In this document: positions 12,437 through 14,448 of the stretch, one piece after another
How positions within the stretch are numbered: the stretch's first letter is position 1
How the letters are laid out: every line of letters starts with the position of its first letter
DNA from: Phoronis ovalis
Taxonomy: Eukaryota; Phoronida; Phoronidae
Assembly: GCA_028565635.1 (NCBI GenBank)
Contig: JAOXYB010032309.1
Location: forward strand, 1 to 14,448
Reading direction: 5' to 3'
Length of the DNA stretch: 14,448 nt
Translations under genes and position numbers: made by a program
The notes under the pieces: model-generated
The model's input: the letters and a program-made list of their open reading frames with translations, nothing else
What the model was told of the DNA's origin: nothing
Database searches by the model: none

Positions 12437-13642
12437 GGGCAATGTTAATCAGCGGAGTCAACGGACTAAAATAACGGACTAACAGAGTAAAACAAATTTA
12501 GTTATTTAATTTAAATTAATTATTATTTTTATTACAACAAAAATCAACGCAGAGATTATAATTTAATAAAATATCAAGAATCTTTTTCGATTACTCTCAC
12601 CTAGCACCCGTTGAAAAATATATTTTATACTCAATCTCCAGTGAAATCGTACCACAAAATTATATCCAGTATCTTCAGGCAAAACGTTTGTCACATTTTG
12701 TTAACTTTAAATAGATCTTATGAACATTTTCCGTATATTTTCCCCGGGTAAAATGCACGGCAGAATCCACATAATTTTAAACATGACTATCACGTGATCA
12801 GGTCAGTCAGCTTTTAATACGTCAAAGGATTCCCAAATATTGACGAAAAAGAAGGCACGTTTAAATGATATGTGGAAGTGTTTTTTTTTGTTTATTTTAC
12901 ATCAGTAGCGTTGCTTTGCTTTCAAGTTGTCTGCTTATCGAGGCTTCAGTGCGTGTGCTATTGAACAACAGGCCAGAGAGCTCGTCAATAATTGAGTTCT
13001 AGTTCCGGTTAAGTAACTAGTTGGGATTTCCCCGAATTGAACAGTTTACTTCGAAAATAAATCCGCGATACATAAGAGTTCACAAATGACAACTTACCTA
13101 ATAGGATTAAGCACTCCTTTAGACACGAGGACCAATTCGTTATATCTGAGAAACCGCTGCAGAAATGATTTTTTTATATATAATACCATTAACGAAAAAT
13201 TAATGAATCTTTTCAGTTTTCAAAGTTTTTACCGCCTAATTCGACTTGGTAGCGTAATAGTTTGCGCAGTAATATAATTACGCAAAACAATATAGATCTT
13301 TTTTAACCTACCGTAACTTTTGTTTTTACAGTGGGATATTAACAGACGCCTTTGTTAAAAGTCAACTAACCAAATAAAGTACAATATTTGCATTTACATT
13401 GGGGATTTTTCCCATCCACAAACTTTATAAAAGCGGCAACTTTAAGCGAGGTCATGAGAAGTAACCGATAAATGTAACGATGATACAATTTTGACAAGTT
13501 GTGCAACTTATTACTACAAGAAATTACTTTATTTCATAAAATAATCATAACAAGAAGAAGTTCATCTGGTGTAAATATTCAGGTGTTTATTTAACTTCGT
13601 TAATTCGCTTTTTACTACGCCAGTCCATTGAGTCCGTTGGCC
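12437..13642. mobile_element. DNA transposon inserted in the LINE, 9-base target duplication
   Basis: CTTTGAATT lies at 12428-12436 and again at 13643-13651. Removing the 1206 bases plus one copy makes the LINE codons for ...TLN and YRGIT... continuous in frame. Subterminal inverted repeats occur: CAACGGACT at 12459-12467 and AGTCCGTTG at 13631-13639, followed inward on both sides by GGACT and AGTAAAA. A 9-base duplication is characteristic of Mutator-like elements. No transposase domain is recognisable in any frame, so it is likely non-autonomous. Confidence 0.72.
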
Positions 13643-13651
13643 CTTTGAATT

Positions 13652-13800
13652 ATAGAGGAATTACTCTACTGTCCTGTGTAGGTAAAGATCACTACTCAGG
13701 TCTTTGAATAACAGAATAAAGTTTGGTGAAACAAATGATCTATTGGTTGATGAACAAAAAGGTTTTCAAAAAAAATATATGCTGCTTAGATCATGTCTAT
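13652..13800 (+). pseudogene. LINE reverse transcriptase fragment B
   Basis: This continues fragment A: YRGITLLSCVGK in one frame, a frameshift near 13690-13700, then LNNRIKFGETNDLLVDEQKG and a further slip in the A run at 13768-13775. It then reads CLDHVY up to 13800. The DEQ-GF-K and DH motifs are the usual RT landmarks after NYRGI. Confidence 0.8.
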
Positions 13801-14250
13801 TGGCATAAGTACACCATTAGACTCCCCATCCAACTCAATACAAAAACGTTGTAACAATAACATTCATGCACATTTCAAATAGAACAACATTCCTGGAACT
13901 ATTATCTCTTCATAATGCGAGTGTACACTTTCATACACTACCAGTTAAAATTTCGTGCAGTCTTGACCATACCGATTTTGAGAAAATCGCGTTAGAACAA
14001 AATCGACCCTTGAATCGCACTATTCCAATGGCAAATAAGCCCGAATTCAAATTCTGATTTTTAAAAAATTGTAATGATCCTGGAATTTTATTGCTTTAGT
14101 CAGAAAGTACAACATGTTGACAATACAAAATACCCAAAATTAAAATGCCACGCCCCCCCAAAACAGAAAAAAATACGTGTATTAATATGCAGGTACTATA
14201 TTCGTATATAGTGTCAACAAAGCCTCGTGCTATGGTGTACTTAATAGGCC
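13801..14250. mobile_element. 450-base TIR element inserted in the LINE, CTAT duplication
   Basis: The flanks are CTAT at 13797-13800 and 14251-14254. The left end TGGCATAAGTACACCAT (13801-13817) and the right end ATGGTGTACTTAATAGGCC (14232-14250) are inverted relatives sharing AAGTACACCAT exactly, with three small gaps outside it. Removing it with one CTAT rejoins LINE codons DHVY and VLSSVI in frame. The interior has no coding signal that I trust. Superfamily is unknown; 4-base duplications occur in several. Confidence 0.68.
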
Positions 14251-14254
14251 CTAT

Positions 14255-14448
14255 GTGTTATCATCTGTGATAAATAGATTATTTGAAGGTAAAAGAATGC
14301 TTACATGTTTCATTAGTTTTCAAAAAGCATTGATTGGGTGGATATTATACCTTATGGTGAAACTATTACAGAACTAGAAACGCCTTTTAGCAAAGGCCAG
14401 GTTGCACACAGAAATAGGTGGTTGTTGAGATTTTGATTGTTTGACCTC
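14255..14448 (+). pseudogene. LINE reverse transcriptase fragment C, cut by the right edge
   Basis: This fragment opens with VLSSVINRLFEGKRMLTCF and continues to FQKA, the block that holds the first catalytic Asp in intact RTs (usually FIDFQKAFD). Here that Asp is replaced by Ser (FISFQKA) and the frame breaks immediately after, near 14330. A second frame then reads DWVDI and on to a stop near 14430. Confidence 0.75.

Larger units (their letters stand above)
12197..14448 (+). mobile_element. Decayed non-LTR retrotransposon (LINE) reverse transcriptase, interrupted twice
   Basis: Plus-strand fragments read in order like a LINE reverse transcriptase. They are LNGEFT and FKKVVNHLK (about 12197-12249), IDKIHNEVIK (about 12264-12293), SSWLKALI and KSSDKDPDV (about 12359-12427), NYRGITLLSCVGK (13649-13687), LNNRI, DEQKGFQKK and CLDH (13704-13794), then VLSSVINRLFEGK and CFISFQKA (14255-14330). 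Typical family members have these blocks with the same spacing once two inserted elements are removed. Stop codons and several frameshifts make it non-functional. It runs off the right edge before the catalytic YADD-type box. Jockey, CR1 or RTE-like affiliation cannot be settled. Confidence 0.8.

Noticed and set aside
12240-12461. Minus-strand open frame of 74 codons (TPLINIAQF and on) as a possible exon
   Set aside because: The plus strand of the same bases reads as a LINE reverse transcriptase with conserved blocks, and the frame crosses the junction with an inserted transposon.
13866-14057. Plus-strand open frame of 63 codons
   Set aside because: It lies wholly inside the 450-base TIR element and shows no transposase motif or known domain.
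1-14448. CRISPR array, tRNA, rRNA or bacterial operon
   Set aside because: There are no regularly spaced identical repeats with unique spacers, no cloverleaf candidates I could support, and the gene structure is eukaryotic.

Overview
The window looks like nuclear DNA from an invertebrate animal, most likely a marine mollusc and plausibly a bivalve. It is AT-rich. Its one gene is split into short exons with GT-AG introns and phases that agree at every junction. The introns and flank are full of small inverted-repeat transposons, and the left edge carries a repeat that resembles one common in bivalve genomes. There is no bacterial gene structure, RNA gene or CRISPR array that I can see.

Region 199-9483, minus strand: the 5' half of an LRRK1-type gene (a ROCO-family protein kinase with ankyrin repeats and leucine-rich repeats). 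I can join 11 coding exons. They give about 631 residues from the ATG at 9326 down to a donor at 198/197. The order is a short N-terminus, then ankyrin-like repeats (about residues 13-240), then a leucine-rich repeat block (about 285-631) broken by a serine-rich linker. The ROC GTPase, COR, kinase and C-terminal domains expected of this family would lie past position 1, outside the window. A 5' leader within the first coding exon (9327-9483) holds a 20-codon upstream ORF.

Introns of the gene: several hold recognisable repeats. These are a large foldback element (869-1292), a self-nested TTGGCACTT element (3771-4168), a 15-base direct repeat (4562-4620), a diverged 80-base duplication (6909-7390) and a perfect 33-base inverted repeat (8812-8954). 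The rest is unremarkable AT-rich sequence.

Region 9484-12196, upstream of the gene: mostly transposon debris. It includes a small TIR element (9654-9799) and an 866-base element with an 8-base target duplication (10506-11371). The larger element carries inside it a second element with CCCGGGGG ends and a roughly 30-base internal minisatellite (10594-11003).

Region 12197-14448, plus strand: a decayed non-LTR (LINE) reverse transcriptase that runs off the right edge. Two DNA transposons interrupt it, one of 1206 bases (12437-13642, 9-base target duplication CTTTGAATT) and one of 450 bases (13801-14250, 4-base duplication CTAT). Removing each element with one duplication copy restores the LINE reading frame at that point, which is good internal proof of both insertions. 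No other host gene is evident.
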